Positions 1-13,675 of a stretch of DNA of 64,000 bases are shown in pieces; the first letter of the stretch is position 1; every line of letters starts with the position of its first letter. A model generated the notes under the pieces. That model worked only from the letters and a program-made list of their open reading frames with translations, did no database searches and was not told where the DNA came from. The DNA is from Lithospermum erythrorhizon (taxonomy: Eukaryota; Streptophyta; Magnoliopsida; Boraginales; Boraginaceae): NCBI GenBank assembly GCA_019722365.1, contig JADFUC010001816.1, forward strand, positions 558,001-622,000, written 5' to 3'. Position numbers and translations under genes: made by a program.

Positions 1-1586
1 CAGTTTTGTAGCGGTATATGTCATTTAACTGCTGGAAATCAAGCCAGAAATAACTTCTAAGGTGGAAACTCAAGGCATGTAAGCGCTTTACTATTCTTTC
101 TATGAACTCTTTTCCCTCTTCATCGGGCTTCATCATTACCAAGGCACATCTCAAGGACATAAAAAATAGTGATTGAATTTCAATAGGGTAACCATAAACT
201 CCCTGAACATGAACATAAGTCATTAGCTTCACATCATAACATATACAGTATATATACAACAAATGCAATCGAAGATACAAAAAGAAGTTACCATTCTTCT
301 ATCGATCATTGAACAACCATCAGCACAAAGCAAAGTTGGAAATGTATCAAAGCCTTCAGATAAGCACAAGGATAATATAAGCCGCATTCCTTTTTGGCAC
401 TCAGGCGTTTCAGCAAGAGTTAAGTCTCCGGTTGACTTGGTATACGCTCGGAGAAGGATAATCCACCAAAATCCAGAATCAACTGGAGCAACCCTTCCAA
501 TTGCACTCTCGCCAAAATCCGCCATAATCGTGTCTTTTTTACGTTCAGGGTCATGGAGAACTTTGAAACTAGCTGGCATAACTCCTTCACCGAGCATGAA
601 CCTATCTATTCTTTTTTCCCACCCTTGAAGCTGAGGTCTTCAAAGGAGTCTTGGACAAATGTCAGGCTCCCCATTCATAAGGAACGCCAGAGCACTAGGC
701 ACAAAATCTCTAACAAACACCTGATTAAGGAAACAGAATTAGATACATTGATTAGTGCAGATGCAGCTTCAAATTGTCCAAGAATACATATATTACAAGG
801 ATTGGTTTAAAAGTACAAAATCCAATACGAGTTTAGAGTTATCGGTTCTGCTTCGCTATGTATGTCAAGGTAACATGACTATATTTATCAGTGACATATA
901 TTGTCCGGTGCAATACGTGATGAGTATGTGCCATTTGAACTGTCCACATGTATAACATGACAAAATGATTTACTCATTCAATTTCAAGAATTCATGTTTA
1001 AGATGAAATGGTACAAAGCAATTACAACAGTTATAAATAGATAGTAATTGCATTTACTACAAACTCAGAAAGTTTAGATTGACAATAATAAATTATAGTT
1101 CAAAATGGGACATCAATCTAAGATAAATTGTATAAGAAAAACACAATCTGATCACATAATTGATCATAATATATATCCAAGCTTATCCAAGTACCAAAAG
1201 ATCAATGCTCTCACCTGATCATAATTCAGAGTTTCCTCAGCACCATGATCAACTGCGGCCAGAGTGCCAACAGGTTGGCCCCTGAAATGCACCATAGAAC
1301 GACGGAGAGCATCCCAAGCCTCAGCAACAACAGGATGAGGCTCGAAAGAATTTCGAGCCGAGGATGCAGGGGTGTCAACCCAACGCCCGGGAGAGTAAGC
1401 ATTATCATAATTATCTAAGCCTCTTGATAATCCAACAGATACCTCACTTAGTGATCTCTCATCAAACGATCTCTGACGCTCGATTCTTAATATTTTCTTG
1501 TCTAGAAGCTTTGAAAGATCAAAGTCCTCTGATTCAGAAATTGAGCAACTAGAGCTCACATTTTTAAGTCCAACACCAACATCCAT
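1..1586 (-). CDS. CINV: Alkaline/neutral invertase, cytosolic CINV type (GH100), 5' part, reading frame disturbed
   Basis: Hydrolyses sucrose to glucose and fructose in the cytosol; non-glycosylated GH100 enzyme. Coding exons read on the minus strand are 1215-1586 (start [10 protein letters not shown]; Ser-rich N-terminus with the RQRSFDERS element, then [10 protein letters not shown] and [14 protein letters not shown]), 292-720 ([48 protein letters not shown]) and 1-202 ([10 protein letters not shown] to DIYRYKT), which runs off the window. All borders are GT-AG. The N-terminal layout matches the short cytosolic clade, with no transit peptide. Exon 292-720 has an in-frame TGA at 640-642: between NGEPDI and QLQGWEKR the family sequence is lost and the exon is net one codon short, as if several one-base indels had accumulated. 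It is therefore either a damaged copy or a consensus error in the assembly. The family call is secure; function of this copy is not. Confidence 0.9.
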
Positions 1587-2232
1587 TTATGCTCAACCTT
1601 TCAACCTTCAGATTGCTCTACATGAATAAAAATGAGACACTTTTAGACTAACTTGATAAATCTTTATTCTAACAAGCTGGAAATAGCATAGCCATAGATA
1701 TACAGCTATAGAATTCAGAATCAGACAATCAATGACTATAAAACTAGAAGACTTTATGACATATACATTGAAATTTTATGCCAAATTGTCAACAATGAAC
1801 ATAGTATATGAATTACTCCTTTAAAAAGTCAAACATTAGACAAACTACATAAATTGCATCAATTGGGAGGACATCATGAAGAAAACATTGACAACATTAT
1901 GGGATACCTTTAGGAAGACTTTTGGCATAACTTTATACTCTTATCGAATAATTATTTAACTACCAAATGTAACATACTAATCCCATTGGAAGCTCCATAA
2001 CAAAGTAATTTCTAGACCAAAGATACAAACAAAATAAAATCTTATTGCCCTTCTTCTTTTCCAAATGGAATTTATATTTGAAGTGCCAACATGTAAATCT
2101 TTGCAAATAAGACCATACAGGAATACGAACTTGGAAAATCAGATTATAGTCATTGTAGAAACCAAAAAAGGCTGATTCTTTATGTGTTTTTAGGATCATT
2201 CATTTCCAAATGAGCTAAAATGGGCAAGGAAA

Positions 2233-2263
<31 letters not shown>

Positions 2264-2898
2264 ACAAAAATGAGATACATTCATGTGAAAGATAACAAGA
2301 AAATGCAATATTGGGCATTAGAGATCAAATGAAAACTAACAATACCATCCATTGTTTTTTTTAAGATTGATTTTTTTCAGCATTAAAAGATCAATAGGTA
2401 TTATTGGGTCGACTCGGAAACAGGTTTCATGTAGTATACAAGACGTGTTTTTTGGTCAACTCGAAAACAACCTCCTTGTTATTTCAGACGTAAGTTGAGT
2501 AATATGATTTCTAACCCGTTTAAACTGGAGCCTATTAACATTCGTTGGGGTATGTTGATTTCGATGTTGTAAAAGACCAATAAGTGAAAGATAAATCAGA
2601 TCTAAAACACAGAAATCAAGAATCAGAGAGAAAACAGAGCCAGTAACATAAAAACAAAACAGAACAATACCTTTCAGATATGAATCAAGAAATCAACAAA
2701 AATGGCCTCTGAGAATGATGTGGAAGCAACAAACAAGGTCAGAATATGGTCTGAAGCCAAAAAAAATTTGCAAAAAATGGAAAAAAAAAAAAATGTTATT
2801 CAGAGATAAAGAGAGTAGCCTGTATAGGAAAAAGAAGTGGGGTGAAATTAAGGAGAGGAGAAAAAAAGAGCTAAGAACTGAGGAGGGAAGTATTTATA
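1587..2898 (-). promoter_or_regulatory. Putative 5' leader, leader intron and TATA box of the invertase gene
   Basis: On the minus strand a TATAAATA box lies at 2891-2898, followed by a pyrimidine-rich stretch that could be the transcribed leader (about 2670-2865). A possible donor (AG|GTATTG) lies near 2670, and an acceptor just upstream of the start codon would remove a leader intron of about 1 kb. This is read from signals only; no transcript was seen. Confidence 0.35.
2233..2264. repeat. (AAG)n microsatellite
   Basis: About ten uninterrupted AAG triplets lie inside the putative leader intron of the invertase gene. Confidence 0.9.
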
Positions 2899-3978
2899 GA
2901 AAGAGGAGGAAAAATGAGAATTGTGATTGGATAAGAGTAAGACAATTTGATGTTTATTACATTAGTTTTATTTCCTTTGTGAGAACAGATTGTTTCTGGT
3001 TTTTGCCGGTTAGATAAAAGTACATGTCAGAAATTGTGGAATTTTGGATATGATTGGACATTTAACTACTTTTTGTGGTACAAAGCATCCGCTAAATTGT
3101 CATGGAAAAAATAGGGAGTACCATGGTTATTGGAATTACAAAATGTGGATTATGAATTACATTAACGCCCACTCAAAAATTCTTATTTTATATTATAATA
3201 TTTCAAGTCATAATCATGCGAAGAATATTCCACAATAAATTAGAGTGAAGAGGCGAATACACTGCATTTAAGAAGCGTGGGAATCTTCATACTTAAGCTT
3301 TTATCGCTAAGTTACGTTTAACTATAAAGCTTTCAAGATTTTTCCTTACTTGGCCTGGGAACACCTTATAATTTATGTAACAAAATATGTAATTGATAAG
3401 TTTTGGTCTTTAAGATGTCAAGAGAAATGAAATATTTTTCTTTAGGCAAACATATACATTTGACTGAATCACATTTAATATGTTTGTTCTTATAAATGAT
3501 ATGATATGATTCGGAGCAAAAAAAGTTGAAATAAAAAGGTATTTGGCTACTTTGATCTCATTTTTCTTCTTAACTTTCATATGGAATCTTTTATTGTCTC
3601 CTTTTGATAAGAAAGAATCTTTAGAATTATATCCAACATTCAAATACACAAGTTACCATCCATGAGCTATAGGAATTAATTTTCTTTGTATTTTCAAATA
3701 AAGAAAACTCTATTAGTACTTGTTATCATCCATGAGCTACATGAATTAATTTTCTTGTATGTTCAAATAATTATTATTTGCTCTGAATTTTAATACTTAG
3801 TACTATTATACTAGCTGTACTAAAAAGTTGGTTTGAATTACTCTCATTTTATAGTTTCAATATATTTTTTGTCACTTCTCTTATTATGTAATTATTAAAT
3901 AACATAGATAAAATCAATACAACTATTGATGTATCATTACTTAATTAGTTAAGAGCTTAAATATAAAATTATACATTA

Positions 3979-4185
3979 TACTCCCTACGTATCAAAATAC
4001 ATGATCATCCAGAAAAAATTTACTTTTTCGCAATAGTTGATTGTTTGCATTTTTGATATACCTTTTTATAACCTAACAGCTCATATTTCCTAATAAATTT
4101 TACAATCTCAATATAGTTTTTTACTATTCCTTAATAAAAATAATTTTATCTAAATAATTATCTATTTCAAACGGAATGAGTAGTA
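3979..4185. mobile_element. Stowaway-like MITE
   Basis: Left end CTCCCTACGTATCAAAATA and the reverse complement of the right end (CTACTCATTCCGTTTGAAAT) form imperfect terminal inverted repeats of the CTCCCTC type. TA flanks both ends, as expected for Tc1/mariner target duplication. Length is about 205 bp, with an AT-rich interior and no coding capacity. Confidence 0.65.
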
Positions 4186-6974
4186 TTTAAGAGTATTAAT
4201 TAGTGTATGAGAGTCTAAGATGACAAATATGATGAAATATTTTTTTTTTTTATGGTTAAAATTACAATATATAATTCCCAACCTCATATTTTATTGGATA
4301 TATCGTTTTAATGCAAATTTTGTGTCAGAGAGGATTATGTGTATCCCCCATTGCTTATTTTGAAGGACTTGTGTTCACTTAGTAAGAAAAATAAACCTGT
4401 AAGTGTTTGGGAAAGAAACGCCAGAAAAGACAAGAAAGCCCGAATGGAAAGCATTGTGGTTCAACCGTAGTTCAACCGAAATTAATATAAAATATTGGGC
4501 TCACGTAGATAATACGGCATTAGTCCAGGAGCGTAGGCCTAGGGTCTTTGGTTGACTGAAATGACTTCTTTTTGCCATCCCAAAATACAAAATGCTGGTG
4601 ATAGTTGCAAGCTCGTCGGCCGCCGGCTGCTGGCGCTTCATCGCGTATCATCTTATCAGCGGACCGAATGACCTTCGCTAATCCTAAGTACCGTATAATA
4701 AGGCGACTGCTTAAGTGCTATTATGTATATCACAAGATTTGATCTAGATTGTATTTTTATATGAATCATTTTCTGTTTTTCATTTGTAAAGTTATCTCGC
4801 TTTCTCAATTTTAGCGTATAATTCTAAGTATATTTTTCTATAATGAAATTCGAATCATTGACTACAAAGATCAAGGAGTGATAACTCAAGTATTAGACCA
4901 TTCGATTATTTCAAAATATTTTTATTTAATTTTAATAAAATTGAAGTACAAATTAAATTTATAATAACTCATAGTTACAGGTGACTGTTAGGATGGGTAA
5001 CGTAAAAGTGTAATGTGCTGTTTGGTGAGATTGAAGGGGGGCACACGCACCACGAGGAAATTGCCGGTCAACGTCCACAAAACGACGTTGTTTTATGTAT
5101 CCTATGATCTATCAATACCCTTATTTATTGGATTTCCCTCTGTCCACTTGCCTTTTTTTTTATACTAAAAATTGGTTTTTATATTTTATGTTAAGAGCAT
5201 GCATCTTCAGCAATAATTAAATTTAACATCTTCTCTCATGTCACATCAGATTATTTTCTTTATTTTTCATAATTTAACATTTCAATTTCTACCAAATATT
5301 TTTTTATTATCTTTCATCCACATCACTCCATTATAAACCCCATTATAATTTTTTATTATCTCTCCTCATTTCAGATACATTATTATTATTAATTTTATAA
5401 TATTTATTATATAATATTTATAATACAAATTATTAATTTTATTAATGCAATAATTATTATATGATATTTAAATTTTACATATTATCTCGAAATGTTTGAA
5501 TACTAAAAAGAAATAAAAATTGTGAAAATCTCAAATTTCTTTATTATCCAAATGACATAAAATTATCATATTTCATAGATTTGCAAAATAAAAATATTGA
5601 TGAAAAAACAAAATTTAATTTTTTTTTAAATTTATTGCTATAAAAGTATCAAATAAAGATTCTGCTGATTTATATTTGAATCGCATTGGGCGATGAACCG
5701 TACTCCCTTCTCCAAAGCCACATGCATTGGCAGCTACCATTTTGTTTTATTTTTCATTTTTGCTGTATTTGACTAATATTATACAATTTTTATAAAAGAA
5801 AATTTTCGACACTTTTCCTCCTCCAAATTAATTTTAACATTTGAATCATTACTTTGAAAACACCTAAAATACTCAAAATTAACATGTTGCTGCGCTTGGT
5901 CTTGTGAACAATTTTAAACTTTGATGATTTATAATATAATTGTGTAACGTTTGAAAAGTTTTATTATGATAAAATCTGAAAATTTTTCAGAAAACAAATA
6001 AATTTAATCAATCGAATGAGTTTAACTATCAATCTAGTTTTCTCCTATGCTTTCGACAGTTTGGGTTGACATGTGATTCAAGACATAAGCATTTTTGGAT
6101 GCGGCCATTGTTTTCGTACTCACATAGTTTATTGTTAATAAAACTCTTATAACATTACAATTGTGGGTGATTTAAAAATTTGATGCAAAAAAATTAGATG
6201 ATAATACTTTCAATAATGTATTTATCTTTTCAACTAATAAATATGAAATAATTTTTATTTCTTTAAATGAGTTCGAGTGATAAACTATATGAATATATTT
6301 TATTCCATTTGTGTATTAGCTAAAAAAACATACTTTACTAACATAATGATTTGATTTGATAATGTTATGTGTTAATAATGATAATTTTGATTTGATTAAC
6401 TTATACATATCAGTTTACATGTCAATTATGGCATTCAATTTAATAACTACTCCATGATAATTAAAAATTAAAATTAACAATAGTTTTGGGATGGTGGGAG
6501 TTCAAAATAATACTTATTGCTTGTACTCAATTTTTCATTTTATTTTCCATCTGGCTTCTGGCTGTAGCCTGTCTGTTTGGACTTTTCTATCACTGACTTT
6601 ATTATATAGGTAATTTATTGCAATAAATTCTAGTTGGCTGGAGCTATAAGTCTTACCAATCGTGAAGGACATTGGAAATTGCTTCTATATCAATTTTTTG
6701 AATATGCTTACTTCATCATCATCTTTGTGTATGTGGTCACAAGCAGTGACAGATCTAATTCATTTGAGGTAGTATTTCAAAATATAAATTAAATTTTTTT
6801 GAGCATTTTATTATATTATTAATAAAATATTATGTCATAATGAACAATCAAAAACGAATTTGAAGTATATAAGAATTGTGATAATAAATTATCAAAAGAG
6901 GAGTTTGGGATAATTAATGAGTCATTAAAATAAAATTGTAGTTGATAGAGTTAAACTAATCTTAATGATATATA

Positions 6975-7733
6975 TGGAGAAAACTCTATAAATTAATACT
7001 CTATAAATTAATAAACTCTTTAAATAATAAATTTGCGCTTAGTCCTACCTCAAGCGAGTTAAAAATTATGCAAAATGCAAATAAATAAGATAATAATTTT
7101 TTCTGAGAAAACCTCTTTTATGATATAGGTCTCAAGAAAATCATAAATTAATAATTCTTAGAAATTTTAAAAAAATTATTACAACTTAATAAAAATATGA
7201 ATCTATAGTTTTTTATTTTCTTTTAAAGTTCAAATCTCATAGAATTATATCTAATTTTTTCTTATCGCATCCAATAGCTTCCTATGTCATTGCTTTCTCG
7301 ACTCTAATACGAATTTCAAGAGCTTTTAGAGTTAAAAAGTGCTTCTTTCAAGGTGAGACCTTCCAAAGCTACATCAGATTATCTTCAAGATTTATATTTA
7401 TAAAGATAATGTCAACGCCATGATAAGAATATTAAATTTAAAACTCAAGTAATTACTATAATTAATATGAAAATAATTAATAGTTGTTTCCTATTATTTT
7501 GTATTTCTACTATCTTCCGATATCTTTCAGACATTTCTTATATCTTTAACCATCTCAATAAATTTTAAAAACCATTAAATGCACATGTCTTCACGCTGTT
7601 AAAAAACTCTTTTAAATCGATAATTATTAATTTATCGATAAATTAATAACTTTAAATTAATAAATTATTATTTTATCTATAAATTAATAAATTTCACCGG
7701 TCCCAACGCTATTAATTTATAGAGTTTTTACTG
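6975..7733. mobile_element. pogo/Emigrant-Lemi1-like deletion derivative
   Basis: The right end, read inward on the minus strand, is CAGTAAAAACTCTATAAATT. The left end repeats AAACTCTATAAATTAATA. These match the terminal inverted repeats I know for plant pogo-like MITEs of the Emigrant/Lemi1 type. TA is found next to both ends. The 760-bp interior has no open frame. Subterminal copies of CTATAAATTAATA also occur near both ends. Confidence 0.55.
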
Positions 7734-10439
7734 TAAATATATTTACCAACTAAGATATTCATATTTGAACAAAGTGGGATCCGCTCCTATCGTAATGACA
7801 GACATTAAATCAATATTAAGAATAAATAAAAAAATGTTTACATTATTTCATTGAATTATTTTCATTATTGAAAGGGTCAAGTATTACATTTTGAGTAAAA
7901 TAATACATAATCATATGATAAATTTTAAATTTTTTATAATTGGTGAAGGATCATGATTCCGATTAATCTCTTCTAACCTCTGATAATATGGTATAATATC
8001 GTATATGTGTGTTTCTTTCATTTAATTTGATTCCTCCTTTGTAGGATTAGAGGAAGGATAAGACTTGGAAGATTTCAAAGTTGGATAGAATAGACCAAAA
8101 ACGAAAATCCAACGAGGAGGAAATTCCACCTAAAGAATTTCCAGGTCTTTCAAAGTAAATCTGATAATATTGTTGGGAGGACACCAAAGTTTCTAATGAA
8201 TATTAGTAATATAGCATTACTCCCCTATAATTTGGGGTTAATGCAGGTTCAACAGTAAACAATACTCTAATGAATGGTCCCAGCCTCTCCTCAGAGAAAT
8301 TTCACCAGAAAACCAGAAATTAAGATAAGATTCTGATTTTCAGAGCGCCAAGATTCGAATCTCACGATCCCGTTACTATTTGTAGATCTTAAGAAAGCAC
8401 TGGGATTGAGGAAGAATATGATTGGGCTTCACACTTTAATATTCTAATGAATGAACCAAAAAAAACAATAGTCTAATGAAAGAACTGCTGAAAGACTAAA
8501 AAGGAGAAACTATAGATCCAAAATCAAAAGGAGTTAACTTTAAAATGGTTATGATTACATTTAAGTTCTATCAAAGGGATGTTTGTCAATTTTGTGTTCA
8601 CCCACTCAATTAAAACACTTAATTACGCCGTTTGTTTAGCATAGTATAAATCAAATCTTAATTGCTATCATCCCTACGTGCATGCTTATTAAAACGGTAT
8701 TACTGTATTAATGATAATTTATATACAACTGAACGAATATTATATATAATTAAGTTTTGTTATCAGGCTTGATCTGCTGACATGAATTATTACAGAGTAC
8801 ATATATGTAAATCAATAAATTTTTCAAATGTCTTATTCTATTGTAATTTTTATGTTAAATATTATTATTGTTTTTCTTTTAAGGATTTAGGGACAATTTT
8901 ATAAAATATGGCTTAAAGATTCTTCACATCATGGGATAATCCACTCCTTTAATAAGAAGCTAATGGATATTGGTGAGGCATTAACTTAATCTGTTTAAGG
9001 GTACTACTACTTCTCATCAACTAATTAAGTGAGCGAATATAATTATAAGTAATATCGTACCAAACTATTTAATGTTCAGAGCTTCTAATTACACTCTTGA
9101 TTGCATTGGCATAAATCCTTTATTGAGCCTCCCATTCTTGACCCTACCTCACGTTTTATCCAATTGAACGACGAAGATCATCAATAATTTAATTTGTTTG
9201 GTCAAATCATTCATGTTTCTTCTTTAATAATAATAATAACTCAATTTTTTTTTTAAAGTTCAATAAGTGAAGTTTTTCATTTTATATATTATTGAACAGT
9301 GCTGCCCATGGCTGCATACCTCATGAACCACGGGATATTTTCAGTTCTCCAACCTACTTCTTGCAACAAAATTGGTCAAATCATGTGTGATAATTGTTAA
9401 CATCTTAAAAGAGAATAGATTTGTGGTACTAGATAGAACATATGTTACATTCATTCTTTTCTAGACGATCAAATAATTCTCAATTTACCACTAGGCCAGG
9501 TTATTCTTCATTGTCATATAGTATATGACACACTTCTTTGTGACATTTTGTTTAATTGATTAAAAACAAGGTGTCCTTCAATTCATTATTTTTGAAATTA
9601 GAAATTAGAAATTTAATCTTTTTTGTTTCTTAACTAAGTTAACTAAGAAGGTCAAAATCTAACCTTATAATAATGTTTTAATTAATTTTTATTTATCACA
9701 AACAATAATAATTTTCATCACAATTTTATATAGTGTAACATAACATTTCACATATAATAAAATACTATACCTAATCTCATTTTTAGTGGACCTAATAGTA
9801 GAATGTAAAGTCTACTTAATTCACAAATTAAAGTCTACCTAAAACTGAGAACATACAAGAATTGATGTCTGATTCACACATGCAACATGCTTTAGGTATA
9901 TAATTCATGAAAAATATATAATTATGATTTATGGAATGGATGGTCAAAAGTCAAAACATGAGATGGAAATGTTATCCAAATTGAATTTGGGCAACTCATC
10001 GTTTTCTATAATGTCCACGAATAGATTTTGACCTGGAATGAGCATGAGGAGGAAAAGATTTTTGCTTGCTAATAGAATTCTTTGATTTGATTTTTATTAT
10101 GGTCATCGTTTAATATAAACTCTAATAATTTCCATGATTTAGTATGACAAATTTCTTCTTTGATATATAAAAGAAATATTTATGTGTTGCTTAAGATTTT
10201 GAATAATGTCTAGCAAGTTGCTAATAACATGTCTCAATCTGTTACTTTGACATAACTTAGCTTGTTAATTACACTTATTTACTGCTCAACCTAATTTTTA
10301 GAATGTTTCACTTAAAAGAGAGACTTTGGATTCTATGATATATTTTGTGTAACATTTTTTTTATACTATGTATCTTTTAAAGGATCTTAATAAAATGTAA
10401 AATAAATAATTTTCATTTCTTGGATTAGAGCGTCAAAGA

Positions 10440-12660
10440 CAACGGACATATATCTATATTTGAACATGGATTTCACCCCCGCTGAAAGCCACCAACACCA
10501 CCACCCCTGGGACGTGTCTATCGCGAACCGCAAAGTGCCCGTGTAACGAAGCCTGAGGGACCTGTGTCTTAATGAACCGATCGGCCAAATTGCTAAAGAA
10601 CCGGGCGCATTTTCTAGCCAGGTCCGTGGGTCGGGGTCGACAAAGGGGACCGCTTGGTATTAAACTAGAGACTACATTTATCCTTATTTACTTGTTTTTT
10701 TTCAGACAAACGCCCAACGCTGCTTATCTTTATGCACTCGCTTATTACCCAAAAAAAATGAACATCGATGACGAATTGAACAAATAACATTTAAATTTAA
10801 ATAATGATTTATTAATAGTTCAAATAGGTAGCTTTAAGATACACATGTCTTTTTTCTCGCACCACTAGTACCGCATAAACGGACAACTAATGCATACAAT
10901 CGACACGCTCACTCCTTTCATGATGGAAACTTGAAGGTTACAAAGTCACCATAGGTTGTCGTAATGTTGCACAAAATTTACGCCCGCCCATCGTTGAAGA
11001 AAATATGATGTATTTCGTCACTATCCTCGAACCTTAAATTTCAATTTTGACAACATGAAATTGCCATCGATAAATAGCTTACACTCACCTTGTACAAAAG
11101 TTACACCTTCAACAAAAGCTTGCAGGTAGTCTGAGCCTTTCGACGATGGGCTCAAGGGACATAACCTTTGAAAAAAATCTCTACATCTATTAATTCCTCG
11201 ATTGAAAAATCTAAGTTTCAATCAAGTCTAAGGATTCTATCTCAAGTCGCGGGGCTTGTCTGCTCCAATCTACAATCTTACCTCGCCTCCATCTCCGTCG
11301 TGGGTATTATTTATCAACTTTTATAAATTGTGATATTTGTTCTTCTAAAGGACATCAAAATATAGTCCTCGGGTCAAAATGTTCAAAGTGATTTCAGAGC
11401 CAAGCAGATGCCTAATTATTATGTTAATTTAGACGACGATAATCGGTGATGGATTTAACTACCCTGATGGACTCTAACCAAAGGCTACGGATACTACTAA
11501 TGAAAGGAAAAAAAAATTCATGGATTTGGCAAGATTGAGGTAATGGTAGTACTTTATTTAAAGAATCCGGTGGCTTGTGACGACGGGATCAACTATTTCA
11601 ATGTAAGGTCGGAATTACCTTAATCAAGTGAACCTGAGGTAATGGGTAGTACTTTATTTAAAGTATTAGAAGATGTCAAAGTTCAATTATTTGCAACTTT
11701 CACTAGTAATTGGTAGATAGTTGCACAATTTCATAATACACTTAGGGTTACTAATTCGGATGGCGGTGTGGTATGTAATTACATTATTAATGGTGTCCGT
11801 GGTAGTATCACGGAAAATGATTTAGTTAGTGTATTCGGTATGAGTAGAGAGGGACACCACGATTATAATGAAAGTGGGGGCGCGAGTACGCACTGCCCGT
11901 GAGTTCAAAATGATTACGCACGATTCTTAAGAATGGTCGTATAGCTAAGAAACCACATATAGTGTATAAGTACAATTTGAACGGCCTTCAAAGGTTTATT
12001 CCGAATGTCGTTCAAGGGATCCTTTTACCCACTAATAGTCAAGCCGTAGCTTACTTTCATACACAGCCTTTGTTACAAGGGACTATTATGAACGGGTTGG
12101 CAGTTAATTTGCCACATATGATTCTACTACATATGAGCTATCAAAGAAATAAGCTTCCGCATCAATATGGGATGATCATCTCTCATTTGTTGGTCAATCA
12201 CCAAAGTGTTCCCGTTTTAGAAGGTCAACAAATGGTATTTTTTAAGAAGGACACTATGATAGGAAAACAATCGTTGCTTACCCAGTGGGTCAGGAGCATG
12301 CTGGGAGGGTAATTTGCTTCTAAGCAGGGAAGTTGTTCGAACAGCTTGAGCTCAGGAGGGACGATGCGCCGTCGTTTCAACAAACGTGTGCCCCGACGCC
12401 AATAGGATGGAGACCAAGTAATGAGGAGTCAGCTACTCATCCACAACCCCGCCATATTCCCCACCAAAGTAGGCTGTCCTCCTATGGATCATCCGATCGA
12501 GCTTTGTTGGAGTCCATGAACACCAACATGTTAAATAAATTTTGGTGAAATGCAGACGTAGATCGGGGAATGAGGCTCGGGGATGGATCGCCTAACGTAC
12601 GTAGAAAGCGAGGACATGGTATTACCCAGTGATGATTCCAATGCACCACCACCACCGTAG
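10440..12660 (+). mobile_element. Decayed retroelement fragment with plant transposon-protein domain
   Basis: From about 11660 the plus strand reads as broken pieces of the domain called putative plant transposon protein (Transposase_32 type). One piece has GGVVCNYIINGVRGSITEN and EGHHDYNES. After frame breaks, the 116-codon stretch 11962-12312 continues with NGLQRFIPNVVQGILLPTNS and a GMIISHLLVNH segment. A further open piece is 12333-12548. The segment from 10440 has higher GC than its surroundings and short GT-rich motifs, and could be the same element. No reverse transcriptase or integrase was seen. It is a fossil. Confidence 0.5.
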
Positions 12661-13569
12661 TTGATCGTCATGATGAGTTAATCGCTAAAACACACGAAGT
12701 TGAATGTGTTTTGTTTTAGGTTATGTACTTTTAAGTTTCAAAGAATTATGGTTCCTTTTATTTTATGTCATATACTCTGGTATTCGAACAATTAGGTTTT
12801 ATGTTATGAATTTTAGTATTTGAACAATGATTACAGCATGTGCGTTGCTCTAACATTTTAGGTCAAGGTTGCTTGTGTCATTTTGTCGGTAATTTCGTTT
12901 GGACTTAGTCCGTACACCTTGTTTTAATGATGACTTAAACATTGATTTACTATCTAACATATGTGCTTAAGTGATTTAATTTATAGGTATGTTACAAAGG
13001 TGCTCGTCGGACGCAGTTGACATCGATATCAAACAAGCACAATATCAAGGGTATCAAGACAACGAAGAAATGTCACGGTTTCCGTGATTTGCAAATGCCA
13101 AAATACGAAAAGGTGAGATAGAAGAAGAATCAACTATACAAAGCTTCAAAGTGAAGAATGGCGATGAAGAAGAAGATCACCAATCTACCGTCACGAAAAG
13201 TGACCAGCAAGAAAGCTCATTTAAGAATCAAGATCTAAGAGACTAAATTTTCCTGGATGAAGCCAAAGATTAGGTAAAAAAGTTATGGCTTGAATCTTAC
13301 TTTACTTTCTTTCCTTGATCTTGATTAAAGTTCTTATTTGGGAGATATTTTTCAAATCATTTTACTAAAAGATCTTAACCGCTTTCAATATTTCAAGAAT
13401 GTTTGTCAGAAAATATTTTGAAAATCTTAATGTATAAAACTGGGGTTTGAATTCATTTTATTAAAGGGTTTGAAAAGAGTTTTCCAACGCTTTTGAATCG
13501 CCTCCAAATCGGAGCTATAACGGCTTTAAAATGTATTTTAAGTTTCAAGAAAAATCGCTCACTGCACCA

Positions 13570-13675
13570 ATCGAGACACCTGGGGGTCTCGATGAGGCCC
13601 CCATGATTCAAGCGTTTTTTGTCAAGTTGCTTAGGACCCCATCGAGACCTGTGCTCGCATTTGTGTCTCGATGGG
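13570..13675. repeat. Two neighbouring hairpins with the same stem core
   Basis: The first hairpin (13570-13593) pairs ATCGAGAC with GTCTCGAT. The second (13638-13675) pairs CCCATCGAGAC with GTCTCGATGGG. Both stems share ATCGAGAC, so either left arm can pair with either right arm. Confidence 0.75.

Larger units (their letters stand above)
2899..10440. other. AT-rich intergenic region with decayed transposons
   Basis: No open frame here resembles a gene. The longest are short and of biased composition. Apart from the two elements listed separately (3979-4185 and 6975-7733), I see only AT-rich sequence and a small GC-rich island near 4605-4690. Confidence 0.7.

Noticed and set aside
2715..3017. 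100-codon plus-strand Lys-rich frame
   Set aside because: Antisense to the purine/pyrimidine-biased invertase leader; composition artefact.
5193..5270. A further MITE beginning TTAAGAGCATGCATCTTC
   Set aside because: Resembles the end of the element at 43638, but I could not find a matching right end.
10572..10787. 71-codon plus-strand frame
   Set aside because: No family match; high-GC start and AT-rich end suggest chance within a decayed element.
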